Of a stretch of DNA of 64,000 nucleotides, positions 1 to 10,810 are shown one piece after another; position 1 is the first letter of the stretch; every line of letters begins with the position of its first letter. The notes below the pieces were generated by a model that saw only the letters and a list, made by a program, of their open reading frames with translations, was not told the origin of the DNA and did no database searches. The position numbers were made by a program, and so were the translations under genes. Location of the stretch: NCBI GenBank assembly GCA_004293365.1, contig RDYN01000035.1, positions 1-64,000 on the forward strand, given 5' to 3'. This DNA is from Oscillatoriales cyanobacterium (GTDB taxonomy: Bacteria; Cyanobacteriota; Cyanobacteriia; Cyanobacteriales; Microcoleaceae).

Positions 1-134
1 AAATTCCTCGTAATAAAAACGGTTCGTAGTGAGGACTTTAGTCCGCATAAATCCTAAATTCCTCGTAATAAAAACGGTTCGTAGTGAGGACTTTAGTCCT
101 CATAAATAAAGGACTAAAGTCCTCACTACGAACC
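1..134. repeat. Family A palindrome, with the left half duplicated in tandem
   Basis: A 44-bp unit at 1-44 recurs at 56-99. The second copy is completed by an inverted arm, giving perfect 25-bp arms (76-100 and 110-134) around a 9-nt loop. The core is GTAGTGAGGACTTTAGTCC. The same element recurs near 25.2, 32.7, 40.9, 55.9 and 60.5 kb and inside valS. The first copy appears to be a half element. No gene is visible from 1 to 200. Confidence 0.9.
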
Positions 135-200
135 AATATGATTGTGGTTCTTATCTTCGGACACTATCTGACGAATTCATCCAGACTTTGGATGGCAATT

Positions 201-956
201 TTAAAGTTCTGTATCTATATCTACCCCCATTTCTCGAAGCCGCTGCGCCAATCTTTCGGCACGCTGCCTTTCGGAATTAACTTGCTGTTCTAGTTGCACA
301 TTTTGCTGTTCTAGTTGCAAATTTTCCTGTCCTAGTTGCTGTAGCCGTGCTTGTTCTTCTCGAATTAAATCTTCTACTAGGGGCGGAGCTAGCACTTGAT
401 TCACCGACAAAATAAATTCAGCGAACTGCACAGACTGAACTCGCTCTCCCGGCAAAAATTCTTGATGAGAATAACTGGTTTCATTTTCAGGACGGCTGCA
501 TACTCGTATTTTCGGTCTAGTGGGGTCTACAATCCAATATTCAGGGATATCAATTAAGTCATATTCTGCCCGTTTGCGGATGTAGTCGTCCCGCCAATTT
601 TGACTCGTAACTTCGATAACTAACAGCGGTTTTTCTTCAAAGTCCAGCACGGCAGAACCTGGTTGCGCGCAGACTTGTTCCCACAGACGCTGAGTGCAAA
701 TCACCACATCAGGAATGCGAGAAGAGTTTTCCTCAGTTCGGACAGCGGTAGTCACAATTGCAACAAGAGCTAGGTTGTGTGCTGCAAAGAAGCGCCGGAA
801 CTGGTAAACCAAGAATTCACAAATTTTGATATGTATGGCTGTAGGTGTTGGCATTTCGATTAGATTGCCCCGATATAATTCATAACAAACACCTGACTCT
901 CCCTGATAGTTCAGATATTCTTCAAAGGTGAGTTTTTGGGTAGAAGTTATAACCAT
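201..956 (-). CDS. Uma2-family (DUF820) PD-(D/E)XK nuclease-like protein with C-terminal coiled coil
   Basis: The 251-residue protein has the Uma2 layout: an N-terminal TFEEYL segment, the YELYRG motif near residue 25, RIPDVVI with Asp83, and LLVIEVTS with Glu115, followed by a lysine in YIRKRAEY. These are the usual acidic residues of the restriction-endonuclease fold. Residues about 195-245 are a glutamine- and leucine-rich coiled coil (repeated LEQQ). Such proteins are very numerous in filamentous cyanobacteria and their physiological role is not established; nuclease activity is inferred from the fold. The gene stands alone. The stop lies about 65 bp inside a family A element. Confidence 0.85.
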   Translation of the reverse strand: MVITSTQKLTFEEYLNYQGESGVCYELYRGNLIEMPTPTAIHIKICEFLVYQFRRFFAAHNLALVAIVTTAVRTEENSSRIPDVVICTQRLWEQVCAQPGSAVLDFEEKPLLVIEVTSQNWRDDYIRKRAEYDLIDIPEYWIVDPTRPKIRVCSRPENETSYSHQEFLPGERVQSVQFAEFILSVNQVLAPPLVEDLIREEQARLQQLGQENLQLEQQNVQLEQQVNSERQRAERLAQRLREMGVDIDTEL

Positions 957-1013
957 GTCAGTTATCTCCCTTTTTCGGTGAGCTTACTGTCTATTTTACA
1001 CTTTTATTTGGTG

Positions 1014-1135
1014 ATACCAAATCCGGGTTTGTGACCCCCGATAAGACGGGCGCGCTTGAAACCGCTGCTATACAAACAAAACCCACTCGCCTGCGGGTTT
1101 AAGAATAAAGGGGGTATTATACCCGGATTTGGTAT
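1014..1135. repeat. Nested element: 15-bp perfect inverted repeats enclosing a family E unit
   Basis: The arms ataccaaatccgggt (1014-1028) and its exact complement (1121-1135) enclose a unit resembling the repeat at 39.8 kb (ctatacaaacaaaaccc, then cgggttt, then aagaat). One palindromic element appears to have landed inside another. It lies between the Uma2 gene and the petH terminator. Confidence 0.75.
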
Positions 1136-1169
1136 GAATCTGCCCCTGAAAGCTGAAAACTGTTTCACC

Positions 1170-1200
1170 AAAAAAATAGGGCGAGCCTAAGCCCGCCCTA
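1170..1200 (-). terminator. Rho-independent terminator of petH
   Basis: Read on the minus strand, TAGGGCG (1200-1194) pairs with CGCCCTA (1183-1177) and is followed by seven T residues (1176-1170). It begins 27 bp after the petH stop codon. Confidence 0.85.
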
Positions 1201-1226
1201 CAATTCAAATTAAATCAGGCTACACA

Positions 1227-3114
<1,888 letters not shown>

Positions 3115-4119
3115 ATGACCAGTAAGCCGGATCGCGTGGTTTTAATTGGCGTAGCCGGAGACTCCGGTTGCGGAAAATCTACTTTTTTGCGCCGATTGAC
3201 AGATTTGTTCGGGGAAGATTTCGTGACTGTAATCTGCCTTGACGACTATCATTGTCTCGATCGCAAGCAGCGCAAGGAAACAGGGATTACCGCCCTTGAC
3301 CCGAGAGCGAACAATTTTGACCTGATGGCCGAGCAAATGAAAGCGCTCAAAGAAGGTCGGGGAATAGACAAGCCGATTTACAACCACGAAACCGGTCTGC
3401 TCGATCCTCCTGAACGGGTAGAGCCGAATCACGTGATTGTGATTGAGGGGCTGCACCCCCTTTACGACGAGCGAGTGAGAAATCTCCTCGACTTCAGCGT
3501 CTACCTCGACATCAGCGACGAAGTAAAAATTGCTTGGAAAATCCAGCGCGACATGGCGGAACGGGGCCACCGTTACGAAGACGTGCTGTTTGCGATCAAT
3601 GCTCGCAAACCGGATTTCACAGCCTACATCGACCCACAAAAGCAATATGCTGACGTGGTAATTCAAGTATTGCCGACCAACTTGATCAAAGATGACAAAG
3701 AACGGAAAGTTCTGCGCGTCCAAATGATCCAGCGCGAAGGTATCGCCAACTTTGAACCTGCGTATTTGTTTGACGAAGGTTCGACAATTAACTGGATTCC
3801 TTGTGGCCGCAAGCTGACTTGTTCCTATCCAGGAATTAAGATGTACTACGGCCCAGATGCTTTCTACGGTCACGAAGTCTCGATTTTGGAAGTAGACGGT
3901 CAGTTCGAGAATCTCGAAGAAGTGATTTACATCGAAAGCCACTTGAGCAAGACTTCTGCGAAATATGAAGGCGAGTTGACTCACCTGTTGCTCCAGCACC
4001 GCGAATATCCCGGTTCCAACAATGGAACAGGTTTGTTCCAAGTATTGGTGGGATTGAAGATGCGGGCGACTTACGAGAAGTTGACTGCAAAAGAATCAAA
4101 AGTTGCTGTTAGTGTTTAG
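3115..4119 (+). CDS. prk: Phosphoribulokinase
   Basis: Calvin-cycle enzyme making ribulose-1,5-bisphosphate from ribulose-5-phosphate and ATP. The 334-residue length is normal for the cyanobacterial and plant type. The P-loop GVAGDSGCGKST is at residues 12-23. Cys19 and Cys41 are the redox pair that thioredoxin reduces and that sets CP12/GAPDH complex formation in cyanobacteria. A second pair is visible in PCGRKLTC, near residues 230-236. The ATG is preceded by GAGGGAAACT. The gene diverges from petH and ends in a strong terminator, so it appears to be monocistronic. Confidence 0.98.
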   Translation: MTSKPDRVVLIGVAGDSGCGKSTFLRRLTDLFGEDFVTVICLDDYHCLDRKQRKETGITALDPRANNFDLMAEQMKALKEGRGIDKPIYNHETGLLDPPERVEPNHVIVIEGLHPLYDERVRNLLDFSVYLDISDEVKIAWKIQRDMAERGHRYEDVLFAINARKPDFTAYIDPQKQYADVVIQVLPTNLIKDDKERKVLRVQMIQREGIANFEPAYLFDEGSTINWIPCGRKLTCSYPGIKMYYGPDAFYGHEVSILEVDGQFENLEEVIYIESHLSKTSAKYEGELTHLLLQHREYPGSNNGTGLFQVLVGLKMRATYEKLTAKESKVAVSV

Positions 4120-4140
4120 AACTCTGGCATGAAAGATTTG

Positions 4141-4167
4141 AGAGGCGCGATCGCGCCTCTTTTTTTG
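4141..4167 (+). terminator. Rho-independent terminator of prk built on a HIP1 site
   Basis: A perfect 20-bp palindrome (4141-4160) with GCGATCGC at its centre is followed by a run of seven T. It starts 21 bp after the prk stop. Here a HIP1 octamer forms the hairpin top. Confidence 0.9.
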
Positions 4168-4198
4168 TTGGTGAAATGAACGGCAGAGGGTGATTCAG

Positions 4199-4230
4199 TT
4201 GACAGTTGACAGTTGACAGTTGACAGTTGA
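4199..4230. repeat. Short tandem heptamer repeat (ttgacag)
   Basis: Four and a half copies of ttgacag, a typical cyanobacterial short tandemly repeated repetitive sequence. The rest of 4168-4338 shows no gene. Confidence 0.9.
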
Positions 4231-4338
4231 GGGCGACCTCTACCTAGAAGAAAGAGGATTGGAGTCAATACAGTTCACTTAAGACCGATCCCCCCTAACC
4301 CCCCTTAAAAAGCAGGGTGGATTAATTGTTGGGAGAGA

Positions 4339-4514
4339 GGTACGTAGTTGGGCTTGAGCCTCCTTTCTCTATATGTCTAATACCATTTTTCTTTCATATC
4401 CGATAGAGATAAAGGACGACAAGACGTTGTAATTATCTGCTTTCCCTAGTTTCCAAAAGTCTGTCATAACTTTAAAAAAATGGTATAAAGGAGGCTCAAT
4501 CCCAACTACGTACC
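4339..4514. repeat. Family B MITE-like element with 28-bp inverted ends
   Basis: The left arm 4339-4366 (ggtacgtagttgggcttgag and on) and right arm 4487-4514 are complementary with one mismatch. An inner pair (aataccattttt / aaaaaatggtat) extends the fold, leaving about 95 bp of AT-rich centre with no reading frame. This is longer than the compact family B copy at 57.3 kb, so it may be a less reduced form. Confidence 0.8.
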
Positions 4515-4560
4515 TTATCCGTAAAAAATCTTTAACCCAAGCCTATTGAGTTAGGGTAGA

Positions 4561-4607
4561 GTATTTGGCAATAGAGAGTTTAAAAATGTTTTTCCGGCTT
4601 GATTGAG
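4561..4607. repeat. Left copy of a direct repeat bracketing the NRPS-like gene
   Basis: This 47-bp stretch matches 7929-7975 at 39 of 47 positions in the same orientation, including TTTTTCCGGCTT. It starts 74 bp beyond the NRPS-like stop codon. Confidence 0.65.
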
Positions 4608-4680
4608 GGTAGTTCTACTTTTTTGAATTATGTAATTCGATGCAACCCTGTGTGAATATGGATTAAGAATGCCAAAAACT

Positions 4681-7458
4681 TTACTTCTGCACTACTACCT
4701 CCTCCAGCAATAGCTTGATTTGGTTGCCGATCGCCCCGACATTGGGTTCCTGTAAAATACTGAGATGGTCTCCCGGTACATCATAAATGGTCAGACCGTC
4801 CTTGAGATAAGGTTTCCAGCCTAGCTCCGGATCGAGGATGACACTTACGCCATCTTCAGAATCCAGTGCTCGAAACATGACTACTTTGCCAGCATAGGGT
4901 TTTGGGACGTAAGCTCGTTCTGCTTGCTCAATTATCTTCTCTGTCATCAAATAGTCCGTGGTGCAAGACATTGACTCTGTAGGTTCTTTCACCTTGTTGT
5001 ATCGCCCGATCGCCTTGCGGGCCAGCATTGTCATGCGATCTGTAAGTGTCATTATTTTATCGACGACGCTACGGATGATGTAACCTACGCCCTGCTTGGC
5101 AATTTTTTGGGCATGGAAGCGCAGCCGCCGATCGAGGGGTAGGGGCTTGTAGGCAGAGGGTAACATCGAATCAAACATCACCAATAACGCTGTTTCCTGT
5201 CCTTTAGCTGCCAATTTTTGAGCTACTTCAAAAGCCACAATACCTCCAAATGACAAACCACCCAAATAATAGGGGCCTTCTGGTTGCACCTTCACGAGTT
5301 CATTGATGTAATAGTCTGCGATCGCCTCAACCTGATTGACTGGCCCGTTAACGCCATCTTTAACAAGAGCAATTAAGCCATATATCGGCCGATCTAGCCC
5401 TAAATATGGAATTAACGGATGATAAATAGACACTCCTTCAAACAGAAAGAGTGGTGGCTGAGAACCTTTCGGTTGAATATCAACTAAGGAAAGGCTTTGG
5501 TTGGGGATATTGCCTTGACGTAGAATGTCGGCTAATTGTTTGATGGTTGGGGCTTGGAAGATCATCGATAGTGACCAACTCTGCTGCAACTTTTCGTCAA
5601 TTTTGTCAGCTAAGCGAGCTGCTAACAGGGATGTACCGCCTAAATCCATGAAATTATCCGTAGTGCCGATCGGCTTAATATTGAGTACCTGCTCCCAAAT
5701 TTGGACAAGTTGAGCCTCTAGTCCATCAATAGGTAACACAACTTCACTGTTTTTAACCAGATCGGCAACCTGCGGTTCTGGAAACCCACGGCGATCGACC
5801 TTACCATTGGGGGTCATGGGGAAGCTCTCCATCACTACAACCGCTGCCGGAATCATGTATGCCGGTAGCTTGGTTTGTAGAAAACTACGCAATGCAGACA
5901 CCTCCATTGGTTGTCCGTGCTTCGGAATGATATAGGCCACTAAGCGCTTTTCACCGGGTACGTCTTCCCGTGCCAAAACTATACCTTGCTGCACAGATGG
6001 GTGCTGTTCCAAATAGGTTTCAATTTCTAGTAACTCAATCCGAAAACCTCGAATTTTTACTTGAAAATCGATGCGACCAATAAACTCCAACGTTCCATTG
6101 GGTAAATAGCGGGCAGTATCCCCTGTTATGTAAAGTTTGGCTCCAGGTCGATCGCTAAATGGATTAGCAATAAACTTACTAGCAGTACGTTCTGCCAAGT
6201 TGAGATATCCCCTGGCAACCCCTGGGCCGCCAATATACAGTTCTCCAATATCGCCATCTGGCACAGGATTTAGGTTTTCATCCAGAATGTAAATTTGGCT
6301 GTTGGGAAGGGGACGACCGATGGGAATGTCTGCTTCACTACTGAGATCGTAGCCTTCAGCGATCGGGTCAAAAATGGTGGCCGTCACCGTAGTTTCAGTC
6401 GGCCCGTAGGTATTAAGCCAACGAGGATATTCCCCAACCAATTGTCGCCATTCACCATACAGAGCGCGAGAGGCTTTTTCTCCGCCTACAATCACCAATC
6501 TCACATCTGGCGACATGGGAACACCTAGCAATGAGAGTCCGCTGACGAGGCCGTGCCAAAAAGCAGTGGGCAAGTCCAGAATAGTAATGCGTTCTTGCTC
6601 AATAAATTCGAGGAATTGGCGAGTAGAGCTAATACAGTCTTCAGTTCGCAACACGATTGTTGCACCGCTTACCAAGGATGGAAAAACTTCCTCAATGATG
6701 ATGTCAAAGCTCATGCTAGAGAATTGCAGTACCCGATCGCCAGCCCGAAGATTAAATTCCTGTACGATCGCCTTGCTGTGGTGAACCATGCCCCGGTGAG
6801 TAATCATTACACCCTTGGGATTTCCCGTCGAACCAGAGGTGTAAATAACGTAAGCCAAATGGTCGGGCGTTGTCAGCAGAGACAGATTTTCAGTGCTGTA
6901 TGGCGCTATATCCTGCCAGTCTGTATCTGGACAAATCACGCGAGCATTGTGTTCTGGCAAAAATTCAACCAGATGCTGTTGAATCAAAATGAATCGCACG
7001 CTGGCGTCTCGTAACTTGTACGCTCGGCGCTCGTGGGGATAGGCTGGGTCGATCGGCACATAGGCCGCCCCAGCCTTCATCACCCCCAAAAAGCAAATCA
7101 CCATTTCCATGCAGCGATTCATAGAGATAGCAACCAGTTCATCGGGTTGCACTCCTAGTGCTTGGAGGTAATGGGCTAGCTGGTTTGCGCGTTGGTTTAA
7201 GGCGTTATAGGTTAATTCTTGCCCTTGAAATGATAGGGCGATCGCATCAGGAGTCTGCTTAACCTGCGCTTCAAACCATTGATGGATGCTCACATAGTCA
7301 GATGCAGTTAGATCGCCTTGAAACTCCTGGACAGAGGAGACATCGTGACTGGATGCTGGAACACCAACACAGACATCGTGGGTAGTTTTTAGTAAATCAG
7401 TTTGCTTATTGGGTGAGTACCCATCACCACTCGTCAAAAAATCTTGAGAGTTCATCAT
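4681..7458 (-). CDS. Stand-alone NRPS-like enzyme: adenylation, carrier and thioesterase domains
   Basis: The 925-residue protein would activate one acid as an acyl-adenylate, load it on a phosphopantetheine arm and release it. Residues about 60-560 are the adenylation domain: YTSGSTGNPKGV (near 208), LNTYGPTETT, YITGDTARY, GRIDFQVKIRGFRIE, and NGKVDRR with the catalytic Lys near 552. The carrier domain has DLGGTSLL with its Ser near 609. A type I thioesterase follows (GGLSFGG with Ser near 735, FDSMLP for Asp, GDHLSIL for His). There is no condensation, epimerisation or oxidase domain. By hand alignment to GrsA the pocket reads D-I-E-D-I-G-T-V-T-K; the Asp at the first position suggests an alpha-amino acid substrate, but I recognise no specificity. 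No partner synthetase, phosphopantetheinyl transferase or exporter lies nearby. Confidence 0.93.
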   Translation of the reverse strand: MMNSQDFLTSGDGYSPNKQTDLLKTTHDVCVGVPASSHDVSSVQEFQGDLTASDYVSIHQWFEAQVKQTPDAIALSFQGQELTYNALNQRANQLAHYLQALGVQPDELVAISMNRCMEMVICFLGVMKAGAAYVPIDPAYPHERRAYKLRDASVRFILIQQHLVEFLPEHNARVICPDTDWQDIAPYSTENLSLLTTPDHLAYVIYTSGSTGNPKGVMITHRGMVHHSKAIVQEFNLRAGDRVLQFSSMSFDIIIEEVFPSLVSGATIVLRTEDCISSTRQFLEFIEQERITILDLPTAFWHGLVSGLSLLGVPMSPDVRLVIVGGEKASRALYGEWRQLVGEYPRWLNTYGPTETTVTATIFDPIAEGYDLSSEADIPIGRPLPNSQIYILDENLNPVPDGDIGELYIGGPGVARGYLNLAERTASKFIANPFSDRPGAKLYITGDTARYLPNGTLEFIGRIDFQVKIRGFRIELLEIETYLEQHPSVQQGIVLAREDVPGEKRLVAYIIPKHGQPMEVSALRSFLQTKLPAYMIPAAVVVMESFPMTPNGKVDRRGFPEPQVADLVKNSEVVLPIDGLEAQLVQIWEQVLNIKPIGTTDNFMDLGGTSLLAARLADKIDEKLQQSWSLSMIFQAPTIKQLADILRQGNIPNQSLSLVDIQPKGSQPPLFLFEGVSIYHPLIPYLGLDRPIYGLIALVKDGVNGPVNQVEAIADYYINELVKVQPEGPYYLGGLSFGGIVAFEVAQKLAAKGQETALLVMFDSMLPSAYKPLPLDRRLRFHAQKIAKQGVGYIIRSVVDKIMTLTDRMTMLARKAIGRYNKVKEPTESMSCTTDYLMTEKIIEQAERAYVPKPYAGKVVMFRALDSEDGVSVILDPELGWKPYLKDGLTIYDVPGDHLSILQEPNVGAIGNQIKLLLEEVVVQK

Positions 7459-7752
7459 ATTTGTGATTTAAGTAGGGCGATCGAGGTTAATAGATGGCAC
7501 CCTGTGGGCAATTCCTTGTCCCCCATTCATGCAGCTCACAGATCCTTGTGGATGGCTTGTGCAGTGTCGAAACTGTCGCAGTGCAGTAATACTGCGTCGA
7601 ATCAATCTGTCACAGTTACCAGGTCGATCTGAATATGGCGGCGCGCATCAATGCGCTTTTGGGGAACGGGAGCTGTTTCTGGATAATTGCTTTTTCTCCT
7701 GTTTGAATTATACGACTTATTAATTAACTTGTTGTACATCAAGACTGTTTTG

Positions 7753-7831
7753 GGGAGCATCTAATTAGCGATCGGGGGCGATCGCACTAAAAAAGCAAAA
7801 CAGAGATGCTCCCTTACTGCTTCAAGGGAGC
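7753..7831. promoter_or_regulatory. Two mutually exclusive hairpins upstream of the NRPS-like gene
   Basis: GGGAGCATCT (7753-7762) can pair with AGATGCTCCC (7804-7813), while GCTCCCTT (7808-7815) can pair with AAGGGAGC (7824-7831). The pairings share bases, so only one can form. On the minus strand the second hairpin comes first and is followed by a T-rich stretch (TTTTGCTTTTTT), as in a terminator. It lies about 300 bp upstream of the NRPS-like start. The rest of 7459-8100 shows no gene. Confidence 0.4.
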
Positions 7832-7928
7832 TAAACTGCTTGGCCTGTAAAAGTTTCAGCTATTTACATTTTTTGTTGTATGCCTTAAAAATTTGTACGT
7901 TTTCTTAAGTTGTCACCAATAGGAGACG

Positions 7929-7975
7929 GTGTTTGGAAGTAGAGAGGCTAAGAATATTTTTCCGGCTTCATTGAG
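7929..7975. repeat. Right copy of the direct repeat bracketing the NRPS-like gene
   Basis: Partner of 4561-4607 (39 of 47 identical, same orientation, no gap). It sits 470 bp upstream of the NRPS-like start codon. Confidence 0.65.
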
Positions 7976-8100
7976 ATCGTCATCTAGGGAAAAGCTGAGA
8001 CTGCGAACGGCTCTTCTGGGTTTAGGGTAAATATTGTATTATTGGATACAATTACGAAATTTCTTGATTAGTGAAACCCTTGCTAGAAAAGGCTTACAAC

Positions 8101-8637
8101 TCATATTGCGTCATTTTTTATGTCTAGTGGCTGTTTGAGGTGTTCCGGGTAGATAAGAATTGCATTTTTACAGTTTACTGCATTTGCGTAGGCAACTATT
8201 TGATGGCGGTCTCCACTGTCTACTCGATCGGGATTTTTGTATTTGGTATCGAGGACGTATTGGACTTTACCTGTTTCTCTGTCGCACAGAAGTAAGTCAA
8301 TGCGATCGCAATAATTTTGGTCATGTGCGACCGTGTGTTTTTTCTTGACAAAAAAGCCTTTTGGTGTATTTGTCTTGAGCCATTCAGCGACAAATTGTTC
8401 GTATAAACTAGCCATGTTTATCAGAAAAGGTAGCATTTGGCGATCGCCCGTTTCGTGACTTGGCCCAGTATTCTCCAGAAAGAAGCGGCAGAGGGCGTGT
8501 AATATTTGATAATCTTGATTAAGACGGTGATAAGTGCGATCGATACAAGCTTCAGGTTTAAAAGATGTTAGGATAACAAATCCTTGGAGTGCGTGAAAGG
8601 CTTTTCGCACTCCAAAGTCATGTTTTTTATGCTGCAA
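8101..8637 (-). pseudogene. Truncated McrC-like restriction nuclease remnant
   Basis: The 178 residues match the C-terminal part of McrC, the nuclease partner of the McrB GTPase in modification-dependent restriction. INMASLYEQFVAEWL (about 73-87) is the conserved helix. RIDLLL with Asp114 and VLDTKYK with Asp130 and Lys132 form the PD-(D/E)XK site, followed by QIVAYANA. McrC proteins are usually 350-450 residues. Here the N-terminal half is missing, the C-terminus is short, and no McrB gene is nearby. Because the active-site residues remain, a solitary trimmed nuclease cannot be excluded. Confidence 0.7.
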
Positions 8638-8709
8638 TTTTCGATCGCTCTAATTGTAGCATTTAAGCTGATATCTTGCACCCTTCTCAACTCTTAAGTG
8701 AAAATTGCT

Positions 8710-10689
8710 TCAGTCATGGCTCTGACTGTAGGAACGCCGACTAAAAATATCAGTATCGGGTGGCTCGTAGGGTTTATAGGATCGTATAGACTGAATTTGT
8801 GCCTTTAATTGTGTGGGAAAATTTAATGGCTTCTGCTCTTTAATTGACGAAGTATTAACAGCGTATTTTTCCCAAAATAGGGAGAGCTTATTAAGCGTAC
8901 CTAGTGCCGATGTTTCATGGTGCTGAATAGCCGTAAGTTCTTTGCCTAATTCGTTAAGTACAATCTTTTCAGATTCCTTTTTAGCATCTTGCCACCGCTC
9001 GGTCGCCAAGAAGTATTTTAGTAACTTATAGTCGTGAAACACTTCAGGCTCTAGTGCATTGATATAAGGCCATAATAGCGCTTGGATTGCTGGTTCTTTC
9101 CGGCTTTTAAGTTGTGAAAATGCAGCTTCTTGTTCTGCTTTGGTTCCACTATTCAGTAATTGAATTACTTTGTATAAACTAGAGTTTTGAGGTTGCTTGA
9201 TTTCTAAGTAGCTGTGGAATAATGCAATCGGATCGACTATGTTCAGATTAAGAAGTGTTGCTTTCCACAACAGGGTGTCATGATTTCCGACACTGGCAAA
9301 AAGTTGTCCGTTGGGACTGAAGGCTACGTTTCCAGCAGGAATCGAGAGATTAGCTATAAGCTTACCAGTTTCTGTATTCAACAGCTTGATAGTACCACCA
9401 TAGTATCCAGCAGCTAGAAGTTGTCCGTTGGGGCTGAAGGCTAAGTACGTGCAAGATGAATCCGCAGACGCAGAGAAAGTAGCTGTGAGGGTACCCGTCT
9501 CTGTATTCCACAGTTGGATGATATTTGTGACCGTATTGGCGTTGGCGACGGTATTCCGTGTGTCCGTCGTAGCAAGGAGTTGCCTGCTGGGGCTAAATGC
9601 CAATAAATGCAACCCAGAGAGATCTGTGAGTGTAACGGTCTCCGCATCATCCCACGGTTTGATGGTAGACTCCTCTCTGCTAAGGTCAATAAGTTGTCCG
9701 TTGGGGCTGAAAGCAACGTGGGAAGAATGACCTGAATGCTCAGAGAGAGTATCTACGAGCATACCCGTCTCCAAATCCCACAGCTTGATAGTAGAGATGG
9801 ACCAATCACTACTACCGTTTTGGCTCAGGGCAAGAAGTTGTCCGTTAGAGCTGAAAGCAACGTTGCGAAGCAGATCTGAATCCACAGAGAGAATATCTAT
9901 GAGCTTACCCGTCTCCACATCCCACAGCTTGATGGTAGCAGACAGACACTTACGACCCGGATCGACGCTAGCAAGGAGTTTTCCGTTAGGGCTGAAGGCT
10001 AAGATGGAAGGAACAAACCAATGAGAGTTTCCATACCCAGGAAGAGTATCCTCACACAGAAGAGTAGCTGCGAGCATACCCGTCTCCACATTCCACAACT
10101 TGATGATGGGGTCATCATCCGAATTCCAATCGGTCTTACTGTTACTAGCAAGGAGTTGTCCGTTGGGGCTGAAGGCTAACTTGCCAATCCTATCTGAATC
10201 GTAAGGGATAGTAGCTGTAACTATACCCGTCTCCACATCCCACACCTTGATGGCTTTTTCATAAGGATTCCTCATCGAAACGGCACGAGCAAGGAGTTGT
10301 CCATTGGGGCTGAATACGACCAAGGAGCTATCAGCACGATCGTTCAGCTTCATGGTATGGATATGCTTGTGCGGGTAAGGCTCGTATATTTCTAGTGCCA
10401 TTTTCAACTCTGGTTCTACATTTTCCTTTAGCAATTCCTGTAGCAACGAGTAGGCAACCAACCCGACTTCTGACACTTCATCTTTCAAACCATGCAGCAA
10501 CAATTCCATGGCTGGTTCCCCATGTTTAACTGCTTCTTGCAGTCCAGCGATTCTGACTTGAAAATCTGGATTTGCACAACGATGTTTGACTCCTTCTATT
10601 CCTCCTAAAACTGCTGCACCGATGGGAGGTGGATTGTTGCCGCCAAGGACTGCATCGCCTGGTTTTGGTTGAGAAGATTCGTTTACCAT
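8710..10689 (-). CDS. WD40 beta-propeller protein with a GUN4-like C-terminal segment
   Basis: The 659-residue protein has an N-terminal helical part (about 25-110) resembling HEAT-like repeats (VKHGEPAMELLLHGLKDE). At least eight repeats of the (V/L)AFSPNGQLLA type, with KLWDVETG strands, span about 115-480 and would form a propeller for protein contacts. The C-terminal part includes YKLLKYFLATERWQDAKKES near 575, which resembles the start of the GUN4 fold (tyrosine, leucines, then W-x-x-A). No enzymatic motif was seen. Several cyanobacterial signalling proteins combine WD40 with other modules, but the partner here is unknown. The gene is single, with no obvious operon. Confidence 0.8.
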   Translation of the reverse strand: MVNESSQPKPGDAVLGGNNPPPIGAAVLGGIEGVKHRCANPDFQVRIAGLQEAVKHGEPAMELLLHGLKDEVSEVGLVAYSLLQELLKENVEPELKMALEIYEPYPHKHIHTMKLNDRADSSLVVFSPNGQLLARAVSMRNPYEKAIKVWDVETGIVTATIPYDSDRIGKLAFSPNGQLLASNSKTDWNSDDDPIIKLWNVETGMLAATLLCEDTLPGYGNSHWFVPSILAFSPNGKLLASVDPGRKCLSATIKLWDVETGKLIDILSVDSDLLRNVAFSSNGQLLALSQNGSSDWSISTIKLWDLETGMLVDTLSEHSGHSSHVAFSPNGQLIDLSREESTIKPWDDAETVTLTDLSGLHLLAFSPSRQLLATTDTRNTVANANTVTNIIQLWNTETGTLTATFSASADSSCTYLAFSPNGQLLAAGYYGGTIKLLNTETGKLIANLSIPAGNVAFSPNGQLFASVGNHDTLLWKATLLNLNIVDPIALFHSYLEIKQPQNSSLYKVIQLLNSGTKAEQEAAFSQLKSRKEPAIQALLWPYINALEPEVFHDYKLLKYFLATERWQDAKKESEKIVLNELGKELTAIQHHETSALGTLNKLSLFWEKYAVNTSSIKEQKPLNFPTQLKAQIQSIRSYKPYEPPDTDIFSRRSYSQSHD

Positions 10690-10810
10690 TGCATCTGCCT
10701 CGCTGTGAAGTTTGTAATTTCGATATTTTGGGGCTGTTTTTCTGATGGTGAGTTTCGCGCTTCTTTTGGTGTTCTTGCTGTTGTTAAATTAACGCTACAC
10801 CCGCAGTCCG

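Noticed and set aside
3142-4041. Long 299-residue minus-strand frame inside prk
   Set aside because: It lies entirely opposite a confident phosphoribulokinase gene and shows no recognisable domain.
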